Origin: Candidatus Thalassospirochaeta sargassi
GTDB taxonomy: Bacteria > Spirochaetota > Spirochaetia > UBA9216
DNA length: 64,000 bases
Direction: 5' to 3'
NCBI GenBank assembly: GCA_028532855.1
Contig: JAQQAL010000014.1
Span: 1 to 64,000 of the forward strand
Part shown: positions 43,056 to 52,530 of the stretch, piece by piece
Layout of the letters: the number at the start of each line of letters is the position of its first letter
Position numbering within the stretch: position 1 is the first letter of the stretch
The notes under the pieces: model-generated
The model's input: only the letters and a program-made list of their open reading frames with translations
Databases searched by the model: none
What the model was told of the DNA's origin: nothing
Translations under genes and position numbers: made by a program

Positions 43056-44183
43056 ATGGCGTATCAGGACCAGTATAAAGAATGCGAATGGATCGATTTT
43101 GATATTCTTGAGAGTTTCATGAAGGACTGCCTTGTGAAAAGCGGTGTTCCGGAGAGCGATGCCGAGATTGTCTCGGATGTGCTGATTGAATCAGACAAGA
43201 GGGGGATCGATTCTCACGGCATAGGCAGGCTTAAACCTATCTACATTGACCGGATAGACTGGGGTATTCTGAATCCCGAAACTAAAATTGACGTTGTTAA
43301 GGAAACTGCTACAACCGCGGTTATAGACGGAAACAACGGAATGGGTCATGTTGTTGGAAAGCAGGCTATGCAGACTGCCATTGACAAGGCTAAAGAATAC
43401 GGAATGGGAATGGTTGCCGTAAGGAACTCAACACATTATGGAATTGCCGGCTATTATTCTCTGATGGCCTGTGAGAACGGAATGATAGGTATTACCGGAA
43501 CGAATGCCCGTCCGTCAATTGCGCCGACCTTCGGGGTTGAAAACATGCTGGGAACCAACCCTTTGACAATCGGTTTTCCGACCGATGAAGACTTTCCCTT
43601 TGTCCTCGACTGCGCGACCTCAGTCACTCAGCGCGGCAAGATTGAAATGTACAGCAGAACTGGTAAAGATCTCATTCCCGGTTGGGTAATAGGCCGGGAC
43701 GGTAAAACCAGAACCGACACCGATCAGGTTCTGGTAGATCTTACCAAGGGTAAGGCAGCTCTTGCCCCTGTAGGAGGACTCGGAGAGGATACCGGCGGTT
43801 ATAAAGGCTTCGGCTATGCAACTGTTGTAGAGGTGCTTTCGGCCGCGCTGCAGGGAGGTTCATTCCTCAAGGATCTGAATGGTTTTGATGAAGACGGCAA
43901 TCGGATACCTTACCCGCTTGGGCATTTTTTTATAGCTATCAATATAGATGCTTTTCTAGGGATTGACCTTTTCAAGAAAATCGCAGGTTCAATAATGAGA
44001 GATTTGAGAAGCTCGGAAGTTGCACCGGGCGAAGAAAGAATTTATACTGCCGGTGAAAAAGAATATATAGCATGGAATTATCGTAAAGATCACGGCTGTC
44101 CTGTACCCGCTGTGCTGCAGAATCAGATGGTGGAGTTGAGAGACCGATGGGATCTTGATTACTCCTTCCCCTGGGATAAATAA
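43056..44183 (+). CDS. Ldh2/malate-lactate dehydrogenase family oxidoreductase
   Basis: A 375-residue NAD(P)-dependent 2-hydroxyacid dehydrogenase (PF02615). Family motifs are DSHGIGRL with the catalytic His, [35 protein letters not shown] and [11 protein letters not shown]. Substrate may be malate, L-lactate or a sulfonated or sugar acid analogue. AGGAGA precedes the ATG. Between a DeoR regulator and malic enzyme, a role in C4/C3 acid interconversion is likely. Confidence 0.88.
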   Translation: MAYQDQYKECEWIDFDILESFMKDCLVKSGVPESDAEIVSDVLIESDKRGIDSHGIGRLKPIYIDRIDWGILNPETKIDVVKETATTAVIDGNNGMGHVVGKQAMQTAIDKAKEYGMGMVAVRNSTHYGIAGYYSLMACENGMIGITGTNARPSIAPTFGVENMLGTNPLTIGFPTDEDFPFVLDCATSVTQRGKIEMYSRTGKDLIPGWVIGRDGKTRTDTDQVLVDLTKGKAALAPVGGLGEDTGGYKGFGYATVVEVLSAALQGGSFLKDLNGFDEDGNRIPYPLGHFFIAINIDAFLGIDLFKKIAGSIMRDLRSSEVAPGEERIYTAGEKEYIAWNYRKDHGCPVPAVLQNQMVELRDRWDLDYSFPWDK

Positions 44184-44194
44184 AGGAACATAAA

Positions 44195-45478
44195 ATGGAT
44201 GAACTGAAAGAAAAAGCACTTAAATACCACTCTGCCGGCGGTAAACCCGGAAAGATCGAGATTAATGCAACCAAGCCATGCGTAACAGCTGAGGATCTGT
44301 CATTGGCATATACCCCGGGTGTTGCAAAGCCGGTACTGGAAATTGCTGAGAAGCCTGATGACGCATACAAGTATACAAGCAAGGGCAACCTTGTGGCCGT
44401 TGTCTCCAACGGAAGTGCAATTCTCGGCCTCGGAAACCGCGGGGCTCTTGCCTCCAAACCGGTAATGGAGGGTAAGGGTGTGCTGTTTAAGAGATTTGCC
44501 GACATTGATGTTTTCGATATTGAACTCGATACCGCTGATCCCGCTAAAATTATCGATATTGTAAAAACTATGGAGCCTACATTTGGCGGCGTGAACCTGG
44601 AAGATATAAAGGCTCCAGAATGCTTTGAAATTGAGCAGAAACTGATTGAACTATGCGACATCCCTGTTTTTCATGATGATCAGCATGGTACTGCAATTAT
44701 CTGTACTGCAGGAATAATCAATGCCTGCGAGGTCACAGGTAAGAAACTGGAAGAAATAAAGATTGTGGTTAACGGTGCCGGTGCTGCCGGAATCAGCTGT
44801 GCAAGAATGTTTGTAGCCGCCGGTGTTAAGAAAAAAAATCTGATGATGTGCGATAGCCGGGGTGTTATCTACAATGGACGTGATGAGAAGATGAATCCTC
44901 AGAAGGCTGAGTTTGCATGTGATACTGATGCCAGAACACTTGCCGATGCAATGAAGGGGGCTGATGTTTTTACCGGGGTTTCTGCCGCCGACTGTGTAAG
45001 TCAGGAGATGCTGCTTTCGATGGCTGATGATCCTGTCGTTTTTGCAATGGCGAATCCGAACCCCGAGATCGGTTACGAGCTTGCGGTTAAGACCCGCGAA
45101 GACCTGATTATGGCAACCGGCCGAAGCGACTATCCGAACCAGATTAATAATGTTCTAGGTTTTCCGTTTATCTTCCGGGGAGCAATGGATGTAAAGTCGA
45201 AAAAAATCTCTGAAGGCATGAAAATGGCTGCGGCCAAAGCGCTTGCCGATCTGGCGAAACAGCCTGTTCCCGATGAAGTACGCGCTGCCTACGGCCGTGA
45301 TTTCAGCTTCGGCAGGGAATACATTGTTCCAAAACCCTTCGACCCACGGGTAATTGAATGGGAGGCTGTGGCGGTTGCCAGGGCCGCCTGCGACGAAGGC
45401 CTTGCTGCAGAACCCATCAAAGATTGGGACGCCTACCGTGCTCAGCTAAGGGCACGTATGGAACGCTACTGGAAATAA
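44195..45478 (+). CDS. NAD(P)-dependent malic enzyme
   Basis: A 427-residue oxidative decarboxylase that converts malate to pyruvate and CO2. Malic N-domain [17 protein letters not shown] and [24 protein letters not shown]; metal-binding [11 protein letters not shown]; and NAD-binding domain [16 protein letters not shown]. The length fits the short bacterial class without a phosphotransacetylase domain. AAAGGAAC precedes the ATG. A terminator follows. Confidence 0.93.
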   Translation: MDELKEKALKYHSAGGKPGKIEINATKPCVTAEDLSLAYTPGVAKPVLEIAEKPDDAYKYTSKGNLVAVVSNGSAILGLGNRGALASKPVMEGKGVLFKRFADIDVFDIELDTADPAKIIDIVKTMEPTFGGVNLEDIKAPECFEIEQKLIELCDIPVFHDDQHGTAIICTAGIINACEVTGKKLEEIKIVVNGAGAAGISCARMFVAAGVKKKNLMMCDSRGVIYNGRDEKMNPQKAEFACDTDARTLADAMKGADVFTGVSAADCVSQEMLLSMADDPVVFAMANPNPEIGYELAVKTREDLIMATGRSDYPNQINNVLGFPFIFRGAMDVKSKKISEGMKMAAAKALADLAKQPVPDEVRAAYGRDFSFGREYIVPKPFDPRVIEWEAVAVARAACDEGLAAEPIKDWDAYRAQLRARMERYWK

Positions 45479-45482
45479 TCTG

Positions 45483-45518
45483 TCTCCCGGTTGGTATTTA
45501 TCAACCGGGGAGTTTTTA
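45483..45518. terminator. Terminator between malic enzyme and the convergent TetR gene
   Basis: CTCCCGGTTG (45484-45493) pairs with CAACCGGGGAG (45502-45512) and is followed by TTTTT on the plus strand. Confidence 0.8.
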
Positions 45519-46103
45519 ACTAATCAGCAGCTCGATCTGTCGATCCAGGGTTTTTATCAGCCCGGTATAATCAGACGGATTCTTCCTGTTGCCGTAGTAT
45601 AAGAGCAGGCCGGTAATCTGAAAACGAATTGAATTCATTTTTGTTTCAGCTTCATTCTGAGTTAGGCTTCCCTCACTCACAAGTTGATCAAGACCCGGCT
45701 GACAGGCGGGCTCAATTGATGCATAGATTACATCAGCTATGTCGCTTCGATGTCCAACCTCACCGATCCTTTCAAGAAAGAACAGTTCGAAAATTCCCGG
45801 ATACTGTACAAAGTAATTTATCCAGGCGGTAACACCCCTCCTGATTTTATCAGCACCGTTTTCAGTCGATTCTACAGCGGGGGTTATCAATGCTTCAAGC
45901 TCCGCCTGAAAGTCTCTGACGCATTCAAAGATAAGGCTTGTAAGATCTTCAAAGTAGTTATATAGCGTTGCATATGAGTAGCCTGCCTTATCGGCTATAT
46001 TCCGTGCGCTTGCTACCTTCAGTCCTTCCCCCCGCAGTATTTCTTTTGCCGCGTCGATGAAATATTGTGTCATTCGCTGCTTCTGCAGCTCGCTTGCACT
46101 CAT
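45516..46103 (-). CDS. TetR-family transcriptional regulator
   Basis: A 195-residue regulator. The N-terminal helix-turn-helix reads VASARNIADKAGYSYATLYNYFEDLTSLI; the C-terminal ligand domain is unassigned. AAGGAGACAAAA precedes the ATG. It is divergent from yajC, and overlapping palindromes lie 40 bases upstream, so autoregulation is likely. The ligand is unknown. Confidence 0.88.
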   Translation of the reverse strand: MSASELQKQRMTQYFIDAAKEILRGEGLKVASARNIADKAGYSYATLYNYFEDLTSLIFECVRDFQAELEALITPAVESTENGADKIRRGVTAWINYFVQYPGIFELFFLERIGEVGHRSDIADVIYASIEPACQPGLDQLVSEGSLTQNEAETKMNSIRFQITGLLLYYGNRKNPSDYTGLIKTLDRQIELLIS

Positions 46104-46143
46104 TTTTGTCTCCTTTATTTTGTACTGTCACACGAATAACATG

Positions 46144-46167
46144 GTTAATATAATTAACATTGTTAAT
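46144..46167. promoter_or_regulatory. Overlapping palindromes, probable TetR operator
   Basis: GTTAATATAATTAAC (46144-46158, 6-bp arms) overlaps TTAACATTGTTAA (46154-46166, 6-bp arms). Three alternating GTTAA half-sites result, a common arrangement for cooperative TetR dimers. It lies between the TetR gene and yajC. Confidence 0.55.
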
Positions 46168-46282
46168 ATTGTCAATGCTTATTCGGAAACTGTGATATCC
46201 TGTATGCGGAGATTTACCTTGACTATGGCTGCTTAAAAATGTTATTTTTGTCCAAATCTATTAATAAGAGGATGGTTTGTTG

Positions 46283-46660
46283 ATGAACGTATTTACGGGG
46301 AAATTACCCATAATGCAGTTGTTCGGCGGCGGCGCAAGCGGCGGCGGTTCAATGACTACAACTTTTATCACATTTGGTCTTGTTATTGCGATCTTTTATT
46401 TCCTTATAATCAGACCGCAGAACAAGAAACAGAAACAGACAAAGAACATGCTTGCAGCCTTAAAGAAGGGTGACAAGGTTCAGTCTATCGGCGGTATTCG
46501 CGGAGTCGTACAGAACGTAAGCGATGACACAGTAGTGGTTAAGGTTGACGATAACACCAAGATGGAGTTCGCAAAGAGCGCTATCGGTGAAGTTCTTGAA
46601 GTCAGTGCTGAACCCAAAAAAGTCGAAAAAGAGACTTCTGAAGAAAGCAAAACAGAGTAA
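46283..46660 (+). CDS. yajC: Preprotein translocase subunit YajC
   Basis: A 125-residue Sec accessory protein. One membrane helix (TFITFGLVIAIFYFLIIRPQNKKQKQ) with the typical RPQ-KK junction, followed by the conserved LKKGDKVQSIGGIRG. The ATG at 46283 is chosen over two TTG codons just upstream, as AGAGGA stands about 10 bases away. It heads the yajC-secD-secF operon. Confidence 0.95.
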   Translation: MNVFTGKLPIMQLFGGGASGGGSMTTTFITFGLVIAIFYFLIIRPQNKKQKQTKNMLAALKKGDKVQSIGGIRGVVQNVSDDTVVVKVDDNTKMEFAKSAIGEVLEVSAEPKKVEKETSEESKTE

Positions 46661-46710
46661 CCTGTCGATTTTATTTCGATAACAAAATTATCCATATTCG
46701 GAGATATCCA

Positions 46711-48438
46711 ATGAGCAAACGTGGCAGATTGTTAATCGTTCTCATTGTTGTGATTGTCTGCGGAGTTTTTTTATGGCCTACCTATAATTGGTATTTTAAT
46801 GTACCTCAGGATATGAAAGACCTCTCAGCCGCATCAAGAGAACAAATAAGAGAATATTCAGTAACTATGGCGGAAAATGATCTGGAAGAACTCCAGGCTC
46901 TCGTTGTTAGTAATCCTGAAGAAGAAATTTCTGCAAAATATGATTTTTTAACAGACTATGCTGAAGAGCAGTACAAGATTGAGGACAAAGACGCACCCTC
47001 ACAGTGGAGTGTCAAGGACGTTCTTGCCGTCTTTAACAATAGAGATAAGGCACTTAAGACAATCGAAGAGTACTACGCAGATCTTCTCCTTGGCTACAAG
47101 GACGATCGCGATAACGTATTACAGCTAGGTCTGGACCTTTCCGGCGGTATGAGCATCCTTCTTGAGGCTGACATGGAAAGCCTTGAAGAACGTTTAGAGC
47201 ATACTCCGACTGCAGACGAACAGTCTGCTGCTGTTAGTCAGGCAATCGAAATTCTTAATAACAGAATCGATAAGTTCGGTGTAACCGAACCCCAGATTAG
47301 AAAGCAGGGCGATACGGAAATTGCAATAGAGATTCCCGGTGCTGCAGACCCGGACAGGGTTAACTCTTTCCTTAACGGTAAGGGCAGCCTTAATTTCCAT
47401 ATTGTAAATGATGAAGGTACCAATGCCTGGAACAGCTACAAGGCATCCACTTCCGGCAAACTTCTTGACGAAGATGGACATCCGCTTGATGATGAGGTTC
47501 TTGAAGCAGGCCTTGTTGTCCGTGGCTTTTATTCCAAGGATTCCTACGGTGTAGATCAGTATCAGAGAGATTTGGTTATTTATGAAGAGCCTGGCCTTGA
47601 CGGCTTACATATTGTTAATGCCCAGGTTGGTTCGGATGCTGTAACAGGTCGTCCGGTTATTAACTTCACTCTCGATAAGGAAGGCGGCGAGATTTTTTAT
47701 CAGCTGACTTCTTCAAATGTAGGAAATACGCTTGCAATCGTGCTTGACGATAAGATTAAGGCGGGTGCGAGAATATCAGAAGCAATCCGCGAATCTGTAC
47801 GTATGTCCGGTTTTGAAAGAAGTGAAGCAAACGACCTCGCGCTGGTTCTTAGAACAGCTGCAATGCCGGTAGACCTCAATATTGTCAACCAGCAGTCAGT
47901 CGGTGCATCACTTGGTGAAGATTCGATTCAAGAAGGCTTAAGAGCCATCTCCATCGGTTTCCTCCTCGTTATCGTGTTCATGCTTATTTACTATAAGGGT
48001 GCCGGCCTGGTTGCTGATATAGCCCTTGCATTGAACCTTTTCTTCATAATCGCGATTCTTTCGGTTTTCAACCTTACCCTGACACTGACCAGTATTGCCG
48101 GTCTTATCCTGACTGTCGGTATGGCAGTTGATGCCAATGTAATTATCTTTGAGAGAATCAAAGAAGAGTACAGGCTTGGCAAGTCGGTTGAAGCATCGGT
48201 TAAAGCCGGATTCGGCAAGGCATTCTGGACTGTTATGGATGCCAACCTGACAACTCTTATTGCGGCCCTCTTCCTTTCACAGATTGGAACCGGCCCCGTT
48301 CAGGGCTTTGCTTACACGCTGGCTGTCGGTATCGTATCTTCAATGTTCACAGCTCTTTTTGTTTCAAGATTGCTGTTCGACTTTAGTATTCAGCAGCTTC
48401 ATGTGAAGAAGCTGAGTATCGGTTGGAGGATTAAATAA
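46711..48438 (+). CDS. secD: Protein translocase subunit SecD
   Basis: A 575-residue RND-type subunit that uses the proton or sodium gradient to pull secreted proteins outward. N-terminal helix, LGLDLSGGMSILLEAD, the large periplasmic P1 domain (residues about 100-380), and five C-terminal helices (SIGFLLVIVFMLIYYK, LTVGMAVDANVIIFERIKEEY). CGGAGATAT precedes the ATG. Stop and secF start overlap by one base (TAATG). Confidence 0.96.
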   Translation: MSKRGRLLIVLIVVIVCGVFLWPTYNWYFNVPQDMKDLSAASREQIREYSVTMAENDLEELQALVVSNPEEEISAKYDFLTDYAEEQYKIEDKDAPSQWSVKDVLAVFNNRDKALKTIEEYYADLLLGYKDDRDNVLQLGLDLSGGMSILLEADMESLEERLEHTPTADEQSAAVSQAIEILNNRIDKFGVTEPQIRKQGDTEIAIEIPGAADPDRVNSFLNGKGSLNFHIVNDEGTNAWNSYKASTSGKLLDEDGHPLDDEVLEAGLVVRGFYSKDSYGVDQYQRDLVIYEEPGLDGLHIVNAQVGSDAVTGRPVINFTLDKEGGEIFYQLTSSNVGNTLAIVLDDKIKAGARISEAIRESVRMSGFERSEANDLALVLRTAAMPVDLNIVNQQSVGASLGEDSIQEGLRAISIGFLLVIVFMLIYYKGAGLVADIALALNLFFIIAILSVFNLTLTLTSIAGLILTVGMAVDANVIIFERIKEEYRLGKSVEASVKAGFGKAFWTVMDANLTTLIAALFLSQIGTGPVQGFAYTLAVGIVSSMFTALFVSRLLFDFSIQQLHVKKLSIGWRIK

Positions 48439-49772
48439 TGAAGAGAGTTATTAATTTTACTAAAATCAGATTTGTCATGTTCGCTATATCGGCAGTTCTT
48501 ATTATTGGCGGACTTGCCGGAACTTTCAGCCTTGGTGGACTTAACCTCGGAATTGATTTTCAGTCCGGTTTAAGCCAGAGGGTTCAGATCGCTCCTGTTG
48601 CCATGGAGGTTTCATACCTCGGTGAGGAAGAGGCTCGATTCAATATACTCGACGAAGAAGTAAGTATAGATGTTTTTACCAATGACGGTAAGACCGAGTC
48701 CTACAATTACCCTCTTGCTGATTATGATACAGCCGCTGAATTAAGTCAGGCTATGATGGAAGTACCGTCCCTGACGGTCAATCTTGTTGAGTCAGATGCC
48801 CCCGCTTCCGCTATCCTATCGCTTGCCTTCCTTGTTGACCTCAGTGAAGGTTCGGCAGTTGTTAACTACTCGAATGCAGGTTCGGGAAACAGCATTGAAA
48901 TTGATGAAATCAGAAATGTTCTTTCAAACCTAGGCGATCCGCAGATTCAGGTTGTAGGCAGCGAGGATGCTCAGGAATTTCTTATCAGACTTGAAGATGA
49001 TGGAACTGATGAATTCAGTGAAACTGCATCTTCACAGGTATTTAATCAGCTTGAAGCCAAGTACGGTACCGGTACCGTAATTATAAAACAGTCTGATTAT
49101 GTCGGTCCGAGATTTTCAACAGACCTCGGTCAGTCGGTAATTCTTCTTGTAGGCCTTGCGCTTGCACTCATTCTTGTGTACATCTGGGTAAGGTTCGAGC
49201 TTGCATATGCTGTATCGGCAATCATAGCTCTTGCGCACGACGTTGCGCTTCTGATTGCGTTCATCGGGCTTACCCGTATGGAAGTCAGTACTGCGATTGT
49301 TGCTGCGGTTCTTACAATAATCGGTTACTCGTTGAATGACACAATTGTTGTTTTCGACCGTATCCGTGAAAACCGTCAGCTGATGCGTGATGCCGATCTC
49401 AAGACAATTGTTAATACCAGTATTACTCAGTCGCTCAGCAGAACGCTCATTACCTCGGTAACGACACTGCTTGCTGTTGCTGCGATCTATGTTTTTGCGA
49501 CAGGTCAGATCCAGGACTTTGCTCTCGCAATGATAGTCGGTGTTGTCATCGGTACATATTCTTCAATTTTTATTGCTTCTCCTGTACTTCTCGGGTGGAT
49601 TACCTCAAGAAGAAGCAGAAAACTTGCGAAAGATAATCTCAAGTACGGAAGCCAGACTTCTGGAAAGAAGGCTGAGCCTAAAGATGATGAACAGAAAGAG
49701 GATACAACAGCCAAGGTTGTTGAGATTCCTACAGTTGAAAGAAAGAAGAAGGGCAAACGTAAAAAGAAATAA
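48438..49772 (+). CDS. secF: Protein translocase subunit SecF
   Basis: A 444-residue SecF. LNLGIDFQSGLSQRVQ near the N-terminus, membrane helices in the C-terminal half with VLTIIGYSLNDTIVVFDRIRENR. It is longer than most SecF proteins (about 300-330), because of an enlarged periplasmic domain and a Lys-rich tail (ERKKKGKRKKK). Translationally coupled to secD. A terminator follows. Confidence 0.95.
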   Translation: MKRVINFTKIRFVMFAISAVLIIGGLAGTFSLGGLNLGIDFQSGLSQRVQIAPVAMEVSYLGEEEARFNILDEEVSIDVFTNDGKTESYNYPLADYDTAAELSQAMMEVPSLTVNLVESDAPASAILSLAFLVDLSEGSAVVNYSNAGSGNSIEIDEIRNVLSNLGDPQIQVVGSEDAQEFLIRLEDDGTDEFSETASSQVFNQLEAKYGTGTVIIKQSDYVGPRFSTDLGQSVILLVGLALALILVYIWVRFELAYAVSAIIALAHDVALLIAFIGLTRMEVSTAIVAAVLTIIGYSLNDTIVVFDRIRENRQLMRDADLKTIVNTSITQSLSRTLITSVTTLLAVAAIYVFATGQIQDFALAMIVGVVIGTYSSIFIASPVLLGWITSRRSRKLAKDNLKYGSQTSGKKAEPKDDEQKEDTTAKVVEIPTVERKKKGKRKKK

Positions 49773-49803
49773 TTACAATCGGATTACCCGAGTATTGATT
49801 ATT

Positions 49804-49841
49804 CAGCCCCCCGGGATTTGTTCCCGAGGGGCTATTTTTTT
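49804..49841 (+). terminator. Terminator of yajC-secD-secF
   Basis: AGCCCCCCGGGA pairs with TCCCGAGGGGCT around TTTGT, followed by a T-run. Confidence 0.85.
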
Positions 49842-50005
49842 ACCAGGATTATTACGGCATTCTCAGTAATCTCCAGCTCAGTCTTATATTTTCCCCGTTA
49901 TATTCACAGGAGGTTTTACTGTAGAAACATATATGTGTCCGGCCATTTATATAGTGCCATTTGGTAATGATATATGTTACATAGTGAGGGCTTGTTGCTT
50001 TCCCA

Positions 50006-50035
50006 TTGGCATTTTCATCTATTGTCTGATACTAT
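50006..50035 (+). promoter_or_regulatory. Predicted promoter of the VF530-like gene
   Basis: TTGGCA (50006-50011), an 18-bp spacer and TACTAT (50030-50035) with an upstream TG (extended -10). The expected start point is only a few bases before the ribosome site CAGGAGA. Confidence 0.4.
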
Positions 50036-50054
50036 AACAGATACAGGAGACTTT

Positions 50055-50297
50055 GTGATTAAGATAAACAATGCTGAATCTCAGCCTAATAACCCGCTGC
50101 ACGGAATAACGTTAAAGATGATGCTTGAACAGCTTCAGGAACACTACGGCTGGGCAAAAATGGGGCTTTATGTCGATATAAACTGTTTCACATATGATCC
50201 GTCAATTAAATCCAGCCTGAATTTCCTGAGGAGAAATGAGTGGGCGCGAAAGAAGGTTGAACGCCTTTATCTGGATTATCTGGGTGAGAGGGATTGA
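50055..50297 (+). CDS. VF530/DUF2132-family small DNA-binding protein
   Basis: An 80-residue protein matching the VF530 family: [55 protein letters not shown]. Family members have a helical fold related to DNA-binding domains; the role is unclear. GTG at 50055 with CAGGAGA upstream is preferred to the ORF-track start at 49974, which lies upstream of the predicted promoter. Confidence 0.85.
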   Translation: MIKINNAESQPNNPLHGITLKMMLEQLQEHYGWAKMGLYVDINCFTYDPSIKSSLNFLRRNEWARKKVERLYLDYLGERD

Positions 50298-50312
50298 ACT
50301 AATAGGAGCAGG

Positions 50313-50345
50313 AAAAAAAGGCACCTTCTGTTTTCCGCAGGCGCC
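50313..50345 (-). terminator. Terminator of the leftward lipoprotein gene
   Basis: On the minus strand GGCGCCT (50345-50339) pairs with AGGTGCC (50326-50320), with one G-U, and a run of seven T follows. Confidence 0.75.
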
Positions 50346-50371
50346 TCTGTTCTTTGTATTTATGTATTTTC

Positions 50372-51106
50372 CTACTTGAAAGTAATTGAATATTCAATCG
50401 GCTGGTCAAGCATAAGCACCCTGATAAGCGGGGTTTCAAAAGTTACAGAATTTCCATTTGCAGTTCCACCGGTCTGGCTGATAAGTGTTCCATCTATGTT
50501 GATTACAGTTGTAATCATAGAGTTGCTTATCAATTCGCCGCCACCTTCACCAAGCGCATATTCCATCATCTCCAGGTACTCTGCTTCTGATATGCCCTGA
50601 TTTTCAAGCGGTCCGAATGTCATGAACAGCGGCTCTTCAACTATCGGGAATAGGGGAGCAATGTCCTGAAAGTTGTCGATGTCTATGTATATGCTGATTT
50701 CCTTTTCTCCGCCGTTATCGCTGAAACTGATAATCCTTTTATTGAGGGAGATCTCAGTTTCAGCAATTAGCTGTTCAATGTCGTCAAAGCTTATTTCGGC
50801 AGTAATACGACCATCACCGATGTTTTCAATTGAATCAACCGTGATTCCGGGATTTACTTCCATCCCCTTTTTAATGTCTTCAACGTTAAAAAGCGGTCCA
50901 TCGGAGGTTTCTCCGGTAAGTTCGGCAAGGCTTTCAAGGTAAAATAAAAGTGATTCATCAAGAACTACATCGGTAGATGCTGTTCCGGAACCCTTTAAGG
51001 ACAGATTTATCTCATTTTTTACTGCGCAGGATGAAAATGTAACTGCGGCTATCAGTATTAAACCCATGAGGGCGTAACGAAGTGCTCGTATATTCTTAGT
51101 TTTCAT
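50372..51106 (-). CDS. Uncharacterised lipoprotein (possibly LppM-like)
   Basis: A 244-residue exported protein with lipobox FSSC near residue 27 (LILIAAVTFSSCAVKNEI). The mature part alternates short strands and acidic turns (LSLKGSGTASTDVVLDES, ITAEISFDDIEQLI), recalling LppM-type lipoproteins, but I cannot assign it firmly. No ribosome site; TACCTT lies 7 bases before the ATG with TTGAAT 17 bp further up. It is divergent from argF. Confidence 0.7.
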   Translation of the reverse strand: MKTKNIRALRYALMGLILIAAVTFSSCAVKNEINLSLKGSGTASTDVVLDESLLFYLESLAELTGETSDGPLFNVEDIKKGMEVNPGITVDSIENIGDGRITAEISFDDIEQLIAETEISLNKRIISFSDNGGEKEISIYIDIDNFQDIAPLFPIVEEPLFMTFGPLENQGISEAEYLEMMEYALGEGGGELISNSMITTVINIDGTLISQTGGTANGNSVTFETPLIRVLMLDQPIEYSITFK

Positions 51107-51113
51107 GGGCTTA

Positions 51114-51142
51114 AAGGTAGTACTTTTATGTTAAAAATTCAA
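51114..51142 (-). promoter_or_regulatory. Predicted near-leaderless promoter of the lipoprotein gene
   Basis: On the minus strand TTGAAT (51142-51137), a 17-bp spacer and TACCTT (51119-51114), then 7 bases to the ATG at 51106. The -10 is a poor match, so this is a weaker member of the set. Confidence 0.35.
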
Positions 51143-51167
51143 TATAAAACGCCGTCGATAAGTTCTC

Positions 51168-51197
51168 TTTACAAAGCAGCTGAAAACTACATATAAT
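51168..51197 (+). promoter_or_regulatory. Predicted argF promoter
   Basis: TTTACA (51168-51173), an 18-bp spacer and a perfect TATAAT (51192-51197), about 29 bases before the ATG, which has its own TTGGAGG ribosome site. Confidence 0.6.
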
Positions 51198-51225
51198 CAC
51201 AGCATAATTTTATTTGGAGGTTTTA

Positions 51226-52221
51226 ATGGCTGTAAACATCAAGGGACGTTCATTCCTGACCCTGAAGGATTTCTCAAGTGATGAAATCAATTATATGCTT
51301 GATCTTTCTATTGATCTAAAAAGAAAGAAGAGGGCAGGAATTAGAGGTGATCTGCTTGAGCGAAAGAACATCTGCCTGATTTTTGAGAAGGCCTCCACAC
51401 GAACCCGATGTGCATTTGAGACTGCGGCTTTTGATGAGGGCGGAAATGTTACATTTCTCACTAATTCTCAGATGGGTAAGAAGGAATCTATCGAAGATAC
51501 AGCGAAGGTGCTTGGCCGTTTTTATGATGGAATCGAGTTTCGGGGGTTTAAGCAGGCTACTGTTGATGCACTGGCAGAGTATTCAGGCGTTCCAGTTTGG
51601 AATGGTCTGACTGATCTGTATCACCCGACTCAGGTCCTGGCTGATTTTCTAACTATAAAAGAGAATACTTCCAAACCATTAAGTCAGTGTAAGCTAGTAT
51701 ATGCAGGTGATGCGCGTAATAATGTCGCTAACTCGCTGATGATAGGCGCAGCCAAGGTCGGAATGGATTTTACGGCTGTTGCGCCGCAGGAACTATATCC
51801 TGAAGATTCGCTTGTGGCCGAAATGCGTGAGATTGCAAGTGAAAGCGGGTCAGTAATCGAGATAACTACTGATATTGAAGAAGGGCTTAAAGGCGCTGAT
51901 GCTGTCTACACCGATGTATGGGTGTCCATGGGTGAAGAGGATATGTTTGAAGAACGCATCAAACTCCTTGAACCCTACCGTGTAGATATGAAAATGATGA
52001 AGGCGTCGGGTAATCCGGAAGTTATTTTTCTGCACTGTCTGCCGTCTTTTCATGATATAGAAACCGAAATCGGCCGGGACGTGAAGGAGAAATACGGTCT
52101 TGATGAGATGGAAGTAAGCGATGAGGTATTCAGAGCCCCCTTTTCTAAGGTCTTCGATGAGGCAGAAAACAGGATGCATACCATTAAAGCTGTTATGGTA
52201 GGAACCATTGGGAACCTTTAA
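51226..52221 (+). CDS. argF: Ornithine carbamoyltransferase
   Basis: A 331-residue transferase making citrulline from ornithine and carbamoyl phosphate, or the reverse in arginine fermentation. Carbamoyl-phosphate motif [13 protein letters not shown], then [11 protein letters not shown] and the ornithine-binding [10 protein letters not shown]. The ATG at 51226 with TTGGAGG is preferred to the TTG at 51214. It stands alone with no arginine-pathway neighbours, so the direction of flux cannot be told. Confidence 0.95.
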   Translation: MAVNIKGRSFLTLKDFSSDEINYMLDLSIDLKRKKRAGIRGDLLERKNICLIFEKASTRTRCAFETAAFDEGGNVTFLTNSQMGKKESIEDTAKVLGRFYDGIEFRGFKQATVDALAEYSGVPVWNGLTDLYHPTQVLADFLTIKENTSKPLSQCKLVYAGDARNNVANSLMIGAAKVGMDFTAVAPQELYPEDSLVAEMREIASESGSVIEITTDIEEGLKGADAVYTDVWVSMGEEDMFEERIKLLEPYRVDMKMMKASGNPEVIFLHCLPSFHDIETEIGRDVKEKYGLDEMEVSDEVFRAPFSKVFDEAENRMHTIKAVMVGTIGNL

Positions 52222-52245
52222 CGCTGCAGATAATATTACAACGCC

Positions 52246-52279
52246 GGGGGTGTCCAATAAGTATTGGGTATCCCCTTTT
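52246..52279 (+). terminator. Terminator of argF
   Basis: GGGGTGTCCAAT pairs with ATTGGGTATCCCC around AAGT, followed by TTTT. Confidence 0.75.
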
Positions 52280-52385
52280 AAAATTTGATAAGAGATACGG
52301 GATTTGCTGCGAAATTTTATTGGACTCTATCCTTTGTCAAAAAATGTGCACAGGGATGTGAGTATGATGCTATAGTAAATAATGA

Positions 52386-52470
52386 AAAGCTTGATAAATA
52401 GGCTTACGCCTGTTAGGGTAACGATACGTTTGTAAGCGTCTGTTCAGCAGATGCTGAGAGTCAAGCCAGG
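52386..52470 (+). ncRNA. Candidate structured leader (three-way junction) before the BMP transporter genes
   Basis: In the 309-base gap before the BMP gene, an outer stem GCTTGA/TCAAGC (52389-52394 with 52461-52466) encloses a long arm GCTTAC/GTAAGC (52402-52407 with 52432-52437), itself capped by GTTA-GGG-TAAC. A third arm is formed by TCAG/CTGA (52444-52447 with 52454-52457). Together these can fold as a three-way junction, the geometry of purine-type riboswitches. The purine consensus core was not recognised, so no ligand or family is claimed. The rest of the gap holds the argF terminator and the BMP ribosome site. Confidence 0.4.
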
Positions 52471-52530
52471 TGTTGTTTATTTGTTTATGGGATGTTTAAT
52501 CGTGAGATTGAAACAAAAAAGGAGAAAATT

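Noticed and set aside
49935-50039. 34-codon ORF after an AGGAGG at about 49910
   Set aside because: The ATG is about 20 bases from the ribosome-like site, and the peptide has no recognisable feature.
52440-52462. TPP riboswitch suggested by GCTGAGA
   Set aside because: The other conserved parts of the thiamine element (ACCC..GAACCTGA..) are missing and the order does not fit.
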